64,000 bases of DNA from JBGQBN01 sp041494805 (lineage in GTDB: Bacteria; Acidobacteriota; Terriglobia; Terriglobales; Acidobacteriaceae). The notes under the pieces were generated by a model that was not told where the DNA came from, ran no database searches, and saw only the letters and a list, made by a program, of their open reading frames with translations. The first letter of the stretch is position 1. Each line of letters opens with the position of its first letter. The stretch lies in NCBI GenBank assembly GCA_041494805.1, contig JBGQBN010000006.1:59580-123579 (forward strand), written 5' to 3'. Shown piece by piece: positions 16,536 to 23,295 of the stretch. The position numbers and the translations under genes are program-made.

Positions 16536-16673
16536 ATGAAAACGCTTCTGCATTTCCGCACCCATCATGGCGGCCCTTCCCACAGCCATCCGTTTCATTC
16601 GGCATTCTCGCTACTCGCGAGCTTCGTCCTGGCGGTGCTGATTGTGCTGCTGTTCGTGGCCACGGCACGGTGA
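16536..16673 (+). CDS. Small membrane protein (45 residues)
   Basis: A strong ribosome site (GGAGGGAGGTT) stands before ATG 16536. The product has a His-rich N-terminus (HFRTHHGGPSHSHPFHS) and one C-terminal membrane helix (LLASFVLAVLIVLLFVA). The His cluster could bind metal. It lies after the TonB-like gene on the same strand. No family is recognised; the ribosome site is the main support for a real gene. Confidence 0.55.
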   Translation: MKTLLHFRTHHGGPSHSHPFHSAFSLLASFVLAVLIVLLFVATAR

Positions 16674-16868
16674 GAACCCAAGCCACGTGCAGTGGTGACT
16701 CGTTCGGATCCGACCGGCAGAGAGTAGGGCTGCGAGGCTTGAAGCAGTTGGGGACGTTCGCTCGCCGAGGCGTCACAGGCGACTGTGCGCTTTGCACTTT
16801 CGCACGTGCCTCAGAACTGATAAAGGAAGACTCAAGAGGTGTACGCGAGCAGCACAAGGGGGGTGTCT

Positions 16869-17366
16869 ATGCGTCTCCCGGCTTTTCTGTTTGCACTGTG
16901 TCTGGCCACAATGGTCGCGTTTGGCGTCGCAGTATCTTCTCAACAGTCCACGAATGCTCCACAGGCTATCGCCCTATCCCGCCAAGATGTGACAACCGTT
17001 CGCAGCGACTACGACAACTCTCGCATGTGGCGCCGCGCGGAAATTCGTGTCACACCACTGGAGCAGGTGGACCGCAACCGGGCTGCGCTCGAATCCCTGC
17101 GCAAACGCGTTGCCCAGGCGGAACGAGAGAGCACCAGCTTTTGGTTGGTTGATTCCAACGTTCGTCAGCAACTTTCATCGCAGGTTCAACTGATGAGGGA
17201 ACTGCTCAGGTTCGCGGAACAGCAGCAATCGAACCGGGGCAAGGGTCCGACTGCACTTGCAGTAGAACGCCGGCTCAACCAACTGCAGGGTCAGACGATG
17301 TGCGAAGCGTGCCACAGCGGCATTGTGGCTCAAAATCACGGTGTCGGAACACGCGCGGCTCAATAG
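16869..17366 (+). CDS. Exported protein with one c-type haem motif
   Basis: A signal peptide is clear (MRLPAFLFALCLATMVAFGV). The mature part is helical with coiled-coil character (RNRAALESLRKRVAQAERES and RELLRFAEQQQS). Near the C-terminus MCEACHSG has the CxxCH motif of a covalently bound haem c. Only one such motif is present and no second axial ligand is assigned, so electron transfer is possible but unproven. ATG 16869 follows AGGGGGGTGTCT. It precedes the YbaK-like gene. Confidence 0.65.
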   Translation: MRLPAFLFALCLATMVAFGVAVSSQQSTNAPQAIALSRQDVTTVRSDYDNSRMWRRAEIRVTPLEQVDRNRAALESLRKRVAQAERESTSFWLVDSNVRQQLSSQVQLMRELLRFAEQQQSNRGKGPTALAVERRLNQLQGQTMCEACHSGIVAQNHGVGTRAAQ

Positions 17367-17458
17367 GCCTACGTGAGATCCGCTCGGACCGGTCTCGGAG
17401 CAACCGCTCCGGGCAAGGCTCGCAAGACCGGGCATTCCGCCCACATAAGGAGGCTTGT

Positions 17459-17944
17459 ATGTCGCTTTCCAGGCTCAGGCAGTTCCTTGACAGCTACTTT
17501 ATCAAGTACGTTGTTATTTCTCACTCCGTGGCGTACACCGCGGGGGGAATCGCAGCACTCACACACATCCCCGGAAAGGAAGTCGCCAAAACCGTCATCG
17601 TCAAGATCGACGATGCCCTGGCGATGGCCGTGGTGTCCGCCTCCCAGCACGTGGATCTGGAGCTTTTGAGGGCGGCGACAAACGCCAAGGCTGTGCGGCT
17701 GGCTGCGGAGGATGAGTTCAAAGACAGATTCCCCGATTGCGAAACGGGTGCGATGCCTCCCTTTGGCAATCTCTACGGAATGAGCGTGTTCGCCGACGAA
17801 ACCTTGTCGCGTGACAAGGAGATCGTTTTCAATGCGGGTTCCCACCGCGAGCTCGTGCGACTGGCATGGGAAGATTTTGAAAGGCTGGTTCAACCCAAAC
17901 TAATGAAGCTGGCGACGGTGAAACGCGCAGCCGAAGCAGCCTGA
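17459..17944 (+). CDS. YbaK/ProX-type aminoacyl-tRNA deacylase-like protein
   Basis: The 161-residue protein matches the YbaK/aa-tRNA deacylase domain: ISHSVAYTAGGIAALTHIPG, EVAKTVIVKIDDALAMAVVSA, and GAMPPFGNLYGMSVFADETL. These proteins hydrolyse mischarged tRNAs such as Cys- or Ala-tRNAPro. ATG 17459 is preceded by AAGGAGG, which fixes the start. It is the last gene before the right att repeat, about 120 bases from the tRNA-Leu gene. With EF-P-like and RtcB it adds a translation-related member to the island. Confidence 0.82.
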   Translation: MSLSRLRQFLDSYFIKYVVISHSVAYTAGGIAALTHIPGKEVAKTVIVKIDDALAMAVVSASQHVDLELLRAATNAKAVRLAAEDEFKDRFPDCETGAMPPFGNLYGMSVFADETLSRDKEIVFNAGSHRELVRLAWEDFERLVQPKLMKLATVKRAAEAA

Positions 17945-18063
17945 AGAAGGCTCGCGGTTCTTGGGGCCCACAACCTAGCGGACGGGTGTGTGAGAGGAAT
18001 GTATGGAACTGATACTAACCTCTGCCGAACACCAAAGGTTAGTCAAAACGTAGAGGGAAACTC

Positions 18064-18150
18064 TGGTGCCGGGAGGGGGAGTCGAACCCCCAAGGGCCGA
18101 AGCCCGGCGGATTTTGAGTCCGCTGCGTCTGCCAGTTCCGCCATCCCGGC
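18064..18150 (-). tRNA. tRNA-Leu (anticodon CAA)
   Basis: Read on the minus strand, the acceptor stem GCCGGGA pairs with TCCCGGC, followed by A and an encoded CCA (18064-18066). The anticodon loop CTCAAAA gives CAA, reading UUG. A long variable arm (CGGGCTTCGGCCC) and T arm GGGGGTTCGACTCCCCC confirm a class II Leu tRNA. Its 3' 56 bases are duplicated at 5540-5595, marking it as an integration target. Confidence 0.97.
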
Positions 18151-18323
18151 TTGAGGAATGCCGCGTAAACGACTCTGTCAGCTTAATTCAGGTCAGCAAG
18201 GTTCGCAATCGGCCGTATCGAAAAGAACCCGGCTACCGCCGCGCACGATGCAAACTCTGCAAGACGAAGGGTACAAATTATCCGATGAAAGTTCGATGCC
18301 TCCGAGCCATCCTCGGGCGAACG

Positions 18324-19715
18324 TCATACTTCTACCGGCGTCCCCATCTCAGTTGGAAGTTGTGCCTGCTGCCAAGCGTCGAAACCGCCGGTTACGTTGA
18401 TGACATTCTTGAAGCCAGCCCGCTGCAGCAGGCTGCAGGCGATCATGCTGCGGTATCCGCTCTTGCAGTGCACGGCTAGCGGAACCGTGGGATCGATCTG
18501 GGGGGGAGAAACTCTGAAGTTGTCCAGCGGCCACCACGCCGCGCCGCCGATGTGTCCCGCCTGCCACTCGGCTTCCCGGCGCACATCGAGTACCTGCAGT
18601 CCCTGGTCCTGCAGGCGCTCAACTAAACTCTGCACTGTCATCTGTGGCAACTCGGCCAGCGTGAATCCCGCGCGCGTCCATCCCGCAACTCCGTCTTGCA
18701 GGTATCCACGCTCCCCTTCAATGCCCACTCGCGCCAACCGCATCCGCGCTTCCGCTAACTGTTCCAATGAATCAGCGATCAGCACCGGGCGGGACGCCAA
18801 ACCCAGAAGCGTTCCCGCCCACGAAGCAAATTGCCCGGAGAGCGCAATGTTGATAGAGCCGGGCACGTGGCCGGCCGCGAACTGGTCTCCCGGGCGTACG
18901 TCCAGCGCAATCACACCCTGCTCCAGCATGGATCTCAACTCGGGCGCGGGAATGGCAGGCAACTCTGGCAGTTCCGTCAGAGCAGGCGCACCTGCGCGAT
19001 TGATCTCCGCATCCTGCAGGAAATATTCGGGACGCGTCGGCAGATTGGTGGTCAGCTGCCGCACAAACTCTTCCCTGCTCTTGATTTGCAGCGCGTAATT
19101 GGTGAGCCGCTCAGTACCAATCGTGGATGAGCGTTCGGCGCGCATGTTGCGTCCACAAAGGGACCCGGCGCCGTGTGCCGGATAGACCAGCACGTCATCC
19201 GTCAGGCGCAGCAATTTGTTATGGAGGCTGTCGAAAAGCATGCCCGCCAACTGCTCAGGGGTGTGGGTCTTCGACAAATCGGGCCGGCCTACGTCACCGA
19301 GAAAAAGCGTGTCGCCAGTCAACACCGCCCACGGTTTGGGCGACTTTTCTTCGTCGGTCACCACCAGGCAGACGCTCTCCGGCGTATGCCCCGGAGTTTC
19401 CCGGACCGTGATGCGCACTTTGCCGAAGCGTAGCTCGAAGCCATCCTGTACATCAACATGCGGAAACGTCGCGCCCGCGGTCGCTCCTATGTAGATTTTG
19501 GCTCCGGTTCGGGTCGCCAGTTCCCTGTGCCCGGAAACAAAATCGGCGTGCAGATGGGTTTCAAATATGTGGTGAATCTTCAGACCCTGCTCATCAGCGG
19601 CCTTCAAGTAAATGTCCACATCACGCTGCGGATCGACCACGACCGCTTCGCCCTCCGACCCCAGCATGTAGGAAGCATGGGCTAAACAGCCCAGATAGAA
19701 CTGTTCGAAGTACAT
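18324..19715 (-). CDS. Persulfide dioxygenase-like MBL protein fused to two rhodanese domains
   Basis: The 463-residue protein begins with a metallo-beta-lactamase domain (about 1-235) with the metal motif THLHADFVSGH, a second His in ETPGHTPES, and GDTLFLGDVGRPDL, as in ETHE1-type persulfide dioxygenases that oxidise glutathione persulfide. Two rhodanese domains follow (about 260-350 and 370-463). The second has the catalytic Cys in VHCKSGYRS; the first has LIADSLE at that place and no Cys, so it is probably structural. ATG 19715 follows GAGGGAGACC. The role is sulfide detoxification. It is the first chromosomal gene after the island. Confidence 0.87.
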   Translation of the reverse strand: MYFEQFYLGCLAHASYMLGSEGEAVVVDPQRDVDIYLKAADEQGLKIHHIFETHLHADFVSGHRELATRTGAKIYIGATAGATFPHVDVQDGFELRFGKVRITVRETPGHTPESVCLVVTDEEKSPKPWAVLTGDTLFLGDVGRPDLSKTHTPEQLAGMLFDSLHNKLLRLTDDVLVYPAHGAGSLCGRNMRAERSSTIGTERLTNYALQIKSREEFVRQLTTNLPTRPEYFLQDAEINRAGAPALTELPELPAIPAPELRSMLEQGVIALDVRPGDQFAAGHVPGSINIALSGQFASWAGTLLGLASRPVLIADSLEQLAEARMRLARVGIEGERGYLQDGVAGWTRAGFTLAELPQMTVQSLVERLQDQGLQVLDVRREAEWQAGHIGGAAWWPLDNFRVSPPQIDPTVPLAVHCKSGYRSMIACSLLQRAGFKNVINVTGGFDAWQQAQLPTEMGTPVEV

Positions 19716-19753
19716 GGTCTCCCTCGCTTTGGATCGTCCCAGAAACGCGTGTG

Positions 19754-19775
19754 GAGACGTTGCTTGCAACGTCTT
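19754..19775. repeat. Palindromic repeat, copy 1
   Basis: The sequence forms a near-perfect palindrome of 9-base arms (AGACGTTGC-TT-GCAACGTCT). Two relatives stand at 41387-41408 and 41437-41458. It lies in the divergent gap before the persulfide dioxygenase gene. A REP-like element or a hairpin in RNA are both possible. Confidence 0.65.
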
Positions 19776-19952
19776 CTTCACCACCCAACATAATCATACC
19801 TCGGGGACGCCGCCAGGCAGTACGGTGGAAAACTTGGCCGCCTCTCCGACTACCGTTTGCGCTAGAATGCTCTCTAACTTAACGCCGCCTGTCCCCTCTC
19901 CGCCGAGGGGAGAAGGCGTGCCCAGTAAGCCTTTCCCCCAGGAGGCATCTCG

Positions 19953-20384
19953 ATGTACCGGCCTGTTGGTAATCGTGTCCCTAGCTCCAGTTCTTTTCAG
20001 GACGTGGACTCCACCATTCGCGAGCTAACCCAGGATTTCTCGACCGCCTTCAACACTGCCAACTACGACCAGGTGGCGGTGCTGTTCGCAGCCGACGGAC
20101 TGTTCATGCCTCCACATCGCGAGGCTGTCCAGGGAACCACGGCAATCGAGCGCGCACTGCGGGAGTACGGTGAAGCGGGATACCAGGATCTGCGCCTGGA
20201 GACAGTTCGCGTGGATCACTCCGCCGACATGGCGATCGAAGTCGGCCGCTACACCGTTATAATCCAGCGGGGAAATGGTACGACGGTCGCGGATCGCGGC
20301 AAGTTCGTCCATGCCTGGCGCCGCCTCGGGGCGTGGCTCATGATCGCCGACTGCTGGAGCAGCAGCCTGCCGCCAATCAACTGA
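19953..20384 (+). CDS. SnoaL/NTF2-like (DUF4440) protein, chromosomal copy
   Basis: The 143-residue protein has an NTF2-like fold: RELTQDFSTAFNTANYDQV, GLFMPPHREAVQGTTAIE, and KFVHAWRRLGAWLMIADCW. It resembles the island protein at 12990, including the end W-S-S-S-L-P-P. ATG 19953 has a good ribosome site (GGAGGCATCTCG). No ligand or catalytic residue can be assigned. A small zinc-ribbon gene follows on the same strand after 57 bases. Confidence 0.75.
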   Translation: MYRPVGNRVPSSSSFQDVDSTIRELTQDFSTAFNTANYDQVAVLFAADGLFMPPHREAVQGTTAIERALREYGEAGYQDLRLETVRVDHSADMAIEVGRYTVIIQRGNGTTVADRGKFVHAWRRLGAWLMIADCWSSSLPPIN

Positions 20385-20441
20385 AGGATTCCGCGAGGCA
20401 GTTGCCAGGTCCATTCTGGCTGGTGATAATGTGCGGGACGC

Positions 20442-20636
20442 ATGACGCAAGGTACTGATCCGCCGCTAACTTCTGAGAAGTCTGCAAGCCTCAGGGTGAA
20501 CGCGTCGTCAGCTCCCACACAACCTGCCAACCCTGCGAGCTTTTGCCCCAACTGTTCCGCACAACTTAAGGAGCATCGTTGCAAGCTGAGCTGTCCCAAG
20601 TGCGGCTTTTACCCGAACTGCTCCGACTTCTACTGA
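20442..20636 (+). CDS. Small zinc-ribbon protein
   Basis: The 64-residue protein ends in a ribbon with Cys pairs: FCPNCSAQL, then KLSCPKCGFYPNCSDFY. This Cys layout matches short zinc-binding proteins. The first half is low-complexity and Ser/Pro-rich. No ribosome site is obvious before the ATG, and a shorter start is not available. Function is unknown. Confidence 0.65.
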   Translation: MTQGTDPPLTSEKSASLRVNASSAPTQPANPASFCPNCSAQLKEHRCKLSCPKCGFYPNCSDFY

Positions 20637-20640
20637 ATTG

Positions 20641-20724
20641 CTGATTTTTGATTGTTGATTGTTGATTGAAGTACGATGCAAGATTGGGTTCTTCAACCAA
20701 CAATCCATAGTCATCAATCAAAAT
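20641..20724. repeat. 7-nt repeat element, GATTGTT type
   Basis: The left arm has TGATTGT in three copies with period 7 (20648-20669). The right arm (20694-20724) carries degenerate CAACCAA/CAATCCA/CAATCAA units in inverse orientation. It fills the gap between the zinc-ribbon gene and the OsmC gene and could fold into an imperfect hairpin in RNA. Confidence 0.65.
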
Positions 20725-20735
20725 AGGAGATTCCA

Positions 20736-21161
20736 ATGCAACGCAAGGCAAGCGCAGTGTGGAAGGGCGGGCTCAAGGACGGCAAAGGTGCGGTTTCCGC
20801 GTCCAGCGGCGCGCTGTCTAATCTTCCCTATTCGTTCACCACTCGTTTTGAGAACACCCCGGGAACCAACCCCGAAGAACTGATCGCGGCTGCTCACGCA
20901 GCTTGTTTCTCCATGGCACTATCGGCGCAATTGGGCGGCGCCAATCTTACGCCGTCGAGCATCGAGACCACAGCCACTCTCACCATGGAGAAATTGGACG
21001 CGGGTTGGACTATCACGGCGGTCCATCTTGACGTGGCGGGCCGCGTGCCCGGCGCCGATGCAGCCGCCTTCCAGAAGGCTGCCGAGAACGCCAAGAGCGG
21101 TTGCCCCGTCTCCAAGGTGCTCAAGGCCAACATCACCATGAACGCCAAGCTGGAAAGCTGA
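20736..21161 (+). CDS. osmC: OsmC family peroxidase
   Basis: The 141-residue protein matches OsmC along its length: RKASAVWKGGLKDGKGAVSA, NPEELIAAAHAACFSMALSA (first active Cys) and AKSGCPVSKVLKANI (second active Cys). The Cys pair reduces organic hydroperoxides, and an Arg/Glu pair supports it. The start at 20736 lies after a purine-rich stretch (ATAGGAG). It is flanked on both sides by 7-nt repeat elements. The length is normal. Confidence 0.92.
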   Translation: MQRKASAVWKGGLKDGKGAVSASSGALSNLPYSFTTRFENTPGTNPEELIAAAHAACFSMALSAQLGGANLTPSSIETTATLTMEKLDAGWTITAVHLDVAGRVPGADAAAFQKAAENAKSGCPVSKVLKANITMNAKLES

Positions 21162-21165
21162 TCAG

Positions 21166-21220
21166 AGTCGTCACTTGTCAGTCGTCAGTCGTCAGGGCCT
21201 GACAGCTGACGACCGACAGC
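21166..21220. repeat. 7-nt repeat element, GTCAGTC type
   Basis: Units GTCACTT, GTCAGTC, GTCAGTC, GTCAGGG run in step of 7 from 21171, then CTGACA, GCTGACG, ACCGACA run as the inverted arm. It separates the convergent OsmC and H-box genes, and touches the stop of the latter. A two-way terminator is conceivable. Confidence 0.65.
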
Positions 21221-21456
21221 TACCTTTTCAAGAGTTCCCTTATTTCCCGGTTGATGCGCGCTGCATCCTGCGCAGCCGTGTCGATCATTTGCGCCCACTT
21301 CTTGTTGTCGGCGTCCAGTTTGGCCTGTCCCAGCAGGTAAGCAGCCTGAAGAATGGCCTCGATGGCGTTGCTCAAGTCGTGGGTGAGCTTCCGCAGTTGG
21401 GCTGCGACGTCATCCGGCGGCTGGCTACGATCTTCCATCGCGATTTTCGAAGGCAT
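21220..21456 (-). CDS. H-box (HisKA-like) helical protein without kinase domain
   Basis: The protein of 78 residues from ATG 21456 is mostly a two-helix segment: LRKLTHDLSNAIEAILQAAY and MIDTAAQDAARINREIRELL. It resembles the dimerisation and phosphoacceptor domain of histidine kinases, with His in the THDLSN box, but no ATPase domain follows. It might be a phosphotransfer or decoy protein, or a fragment. An upstream ATG at 21570 exists but the added residues look non-coding. Confidence 0.5.
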   Translation of the reverse strand: MPSKIAMEDRSQPPDDVAAQLRKLTHDLSNAIEAILQAAYLLGQAKLDADNKKWAQMIDTAAQDAARINREIRELLKR

Positions 21457-21583
21457 CTCCGGCGAAACCCGCGGCCTGGTTTGACAGCTACTGGTTTGAC
21501 AGCTAGCAGTGCCTCTGTAGAATAGTACCTGTAGTCCTTTCCTGGAAGGCGGGCGGAAAGGCCGCCGCATTCCCAGTCACTTT

Positions 21584-21670
21584 GCCATCGTGGCGGAATT
21601 GGCAGACGCGCATGGTTCAGGTCCATGTACCCGCAAGGGTGTGGGGGTTCGAGTCCCTTCGATGGCACCA
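21584..21670 (+). tRNA. tRNA-Leu (anticodon CAG)
   Basis: The acceptor stem GCCATCG pairs with CGATGGC, then A and an encoded CCA end at 21670. The anticodon loop TTCAGGT gives CAG, reading CUG. A long variable arm (TACCCGCAAGGGTGT) marks class II. It stands 78 bases upstream of trpC, on the same strand. Confidence 0.96.
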
Positions 21671-21676
21671 AAGTTA

Positions 21677-21709
21677 TTGATTCATTGAAACCCGGTTTCA
21701 TTGACTCAA
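21677..21709. repeat. 8-nt repeat hairpin before trpC
   Basis: Arms of 16 bases, TTGATTCATTGAAACC and GGTTTCATTGACTCAA, are inverted with one base between them and two mismatches. The units step by 8 (ATTGATTC, ATTGAAAC). The same family forms the element at 27355-27431. It follows the tRNA-Leu and could end or process its transcript. Confidence 0.65.
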
Positions 21710-21748
21710 GGATCCAATATCCCTCCCGTATAATCATCGGAATTCGCT

Positions 21749-22558
21749 ATGCCTCCCGGCCTGGACCAGATCGTTGCCGCCACTCGCCACCGCGTCATAG
21801 AAGCCCGGCGCACGGCTGATCTGCGCGAACTCGAGCGCCAGGCCCAGCAGCACACCCCGCGCGGTTTTCGCCGGGCGCTGGAACAGAAGAGCAGCCAGGG
21901 CGTGGCCATCATCGCCGAACTTAAGAAGGCTTCTCCCTCGCGAGGATTGATTCGTGCCGATTTCGATCCCGCGACTCTGGCCCGAGAACTGGAAGACGCA
22001 GGCGCCGCAGCGCTTTCGGTCCTGACTGACGAAGAATTCTTTCAGGGCTCCCTCGCAAACCTGCGGCTCGCCTCCACCAGCACCAAGTTGCCCTGTCTTC
22101 GCAAGGATTTCATCGTGGACGAATTCCAGCTGCTGGAAGCGCGCGCCTATGGCGCGGATGCTGTCCTGCTGATCGTAGCCGCGCTGTCGCAGGCAGAGTT
22201 GGTCGGACTATTGATGCAGAGCCGTGAATACGAGCTCGACGTGCTGTGCGAGGCCCATGACCAAGGGGAGCTGCAGCGCGCCCTCGACGCCGGCTGCAAT
22301 CTGATCGGGGTGAACAACCGCGATTTGCGAACCTTCCAGGTGGATGCGGAAACCGCCATCCGCTTGGCAGGCTCGATTCCCAAGAGTGTGCTGCGCGTGG
22401 CAGAGAGTGGTATCCACACCGGAGCGGACATCGCTCGCTTGCGCGCGGCGGGATATCACGCTTTCCTGATAGGCGAATCTCTGATGAAAGCAACGTCCCC
22501 AGGGGAAGCCTTACGAACGCTGCTGGCGGAAGCTTTGCCGCTTCCCAGCATGCGCTAG
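21749..22558 (+). CDS. trpC: Indole-3-glycerol phosphate synthase
   Basis: The 269-residue TIM-barrel enzyme closes CdRP to indole-3-glycerol phosphate in tryptophan synthesis. Motifs seen are VAIIAELKKASPSRG, LPCLRKDFIVDEFQ, NLIGVNNRDLRTF and VLRVAESGIH, which carry the catalytic Lys and Glu residues. The start at 21749 gives MPPGLDQIVAATRHRV, as in the family. It opens the trpC-trpF-trpB-trpA set. trpE, trpG and trpD are not in the window. Confidence 0.95.
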   Translation: MPPGLDQIVAATRHRVIEARRTADLRELERQAQQHTPRGFRRALEQKSSQGVAIIAELKKASPSRGLIRADFDPATLARELEDAGAAALSVLTDEEFFQGSLANLRLASTSTKLPCLRKDFIVDEFQLLEARAYGADAVLLIVAALSQAELVGLLMQSREYELDVLCEAHDQGELQRALDAGCNLIGVNNRDLRTFQVDAETAIRLAGSIPKSVLRVAESGIHTGADIARLRAAGYHAFLIGESLMKATSPGEALRTLLAEALPLPSMR

Positions 22559-22570
22559 GTGTCGCCATTT

Positions 22571-22600
22571 GAGAACTGAGAACAGAAATCTGAGAACTAA
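22571..22600. repeat. 7-nt repeat tract, CTGAGAA type
   Basis: GAGAACT, GAGAACA, GAAATCT, GAGAACT follow each other in step of 7 between trpC and trpF. No second inverted arm was found here. It sits directly before the trpF translation start region. Confidence 0.6.
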
Positions 22601-22620
22601 GTTTTTTCATCCTCTTGCCC

Positions 22621-23292
22621 ATGACCTGGATCAAGATTTGCGGCATCACGAATCTGGAAGACGCGTTGACCGCGGTCAACGCTGGCGCCGACGCGCTGGG
22701 CTTCGTATTCTACGAGAAGAGCCCGCGAAAGATCGATCCGGATATGGCTCGCGAAATCGTGGCGAAACTGCCTCCGGAGGTGGAAAAGGTCGGCGTATTC
22801 GTGGACGAGTCCTCCGAGCAGATCGGCGAGATCGCGAAGCATGCCAGACTAACCGCCATGCAGTTGCCCCGCGGCGTGTCAATGGGCATGATGGGACCGC
22901 CGCTGAGTTCCCCTAGCTGTCTCAAGACATATGTGGTGCTGCCCGCAGCGCAGTTGTTTGACGAAGGTGGATTTCAATGGCTTGCTCCGGCCACGCGTTC
23001 GAAAGCGATCAGCGCCATTTTTCTGGACTCGGCCACTCTTCGGCAGCCCGGTGGCACCGGAAAAGTATTCGATTGGGAGAGAGCCGCGCCTCTGGTCGCG
23101 GCCATAGGCGGAGCTTTTGACGTCGTCGTGGCCGGTGGCCTTACTCCCACCAACGTCACCGGCGCAATCCGTATACTGAAACCCTGGGGCGTGGATGTCA
23201 CCTCCGGGGTCGAAGTAAGGCCCGGGAAGAAGGATCCGGAAAAAGTCCGCGCCTTTGTCGCGGCCGTCCGGCAGACCGAGAAGAATGCATAG
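22621..23292 (+). CDS. trpF: Phosphoribosylanthranilate isomerase
   Basis: The 223-residue TIM barrel converts phosphoribosylanthranilate to CdRP, the step before TrpC. It opens with TWIKICGITNLEDALTAV (Cys of the active site), has ADALGFVFYEKSPRKI, and ends with FDVVVAGGLTPTNV and GVDVTSGVEVRPGKKD (catalytic Asp). ATG 22621 is chosen over TTG 22615. The trpB start follows its stop by three bases, so the two are tightly coupled. Confidence 0.95.
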   Translation: MTWIKICGITNLEDALTAVNAGADALGFVFYEKSPRKIDPDMAREIVAKLPPEVEKVGVFVDESSEQIGEIAKHARLTAMQLPRGVSMGMMGPPLSSPSCLKTYVVLPAAQLFDEGGFQWLAPATRSKAISAIFLDSATLRQPGGTGKVFDWERAAPLVAAIGGAFDVVVAGGLTPTNVTGAIRILKPWGVDVTSGVEVRPGKKDPEKVRAFVAAVRQTEKNA

Positions 23293-23295
23293 CCA

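Larger units (their letters stand above)
5540..18119. mobile_element. Genomic island between two tRNA-Leu att repeats
   Basis: The interval is bounded by perfect 56-bp direct repeats (5540-5595 and 18064-18119), the right one being part of an intact tRNA-Leu-CAA. It has no integrase; the nearest one lies just outside the left repeat. Inside are about sixteen genes, including EF-P-like, archease, RtcB and phosphoribosyltransferase genes, and three truncated genes. The 7-nt intergenic repeats common from 20.6 kb onward were not seen here. I infer a second element in tandem at one tRNA site, perhaps moved by the neighbouring integrase in trans. Confidence 0.65.

Noticed and set aside
21671..21748. 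A trp leader peptide attenuator before trpC
   Set aside because: No short frame with adjacent Trp codons is present; the hairpin there belongs to the 8-nt repeat family.
22110..22679. Minus-strand protein opposite trpC
   Set aside because: Arg/Pro-rich shadow of trpC with no recognisable pattern.
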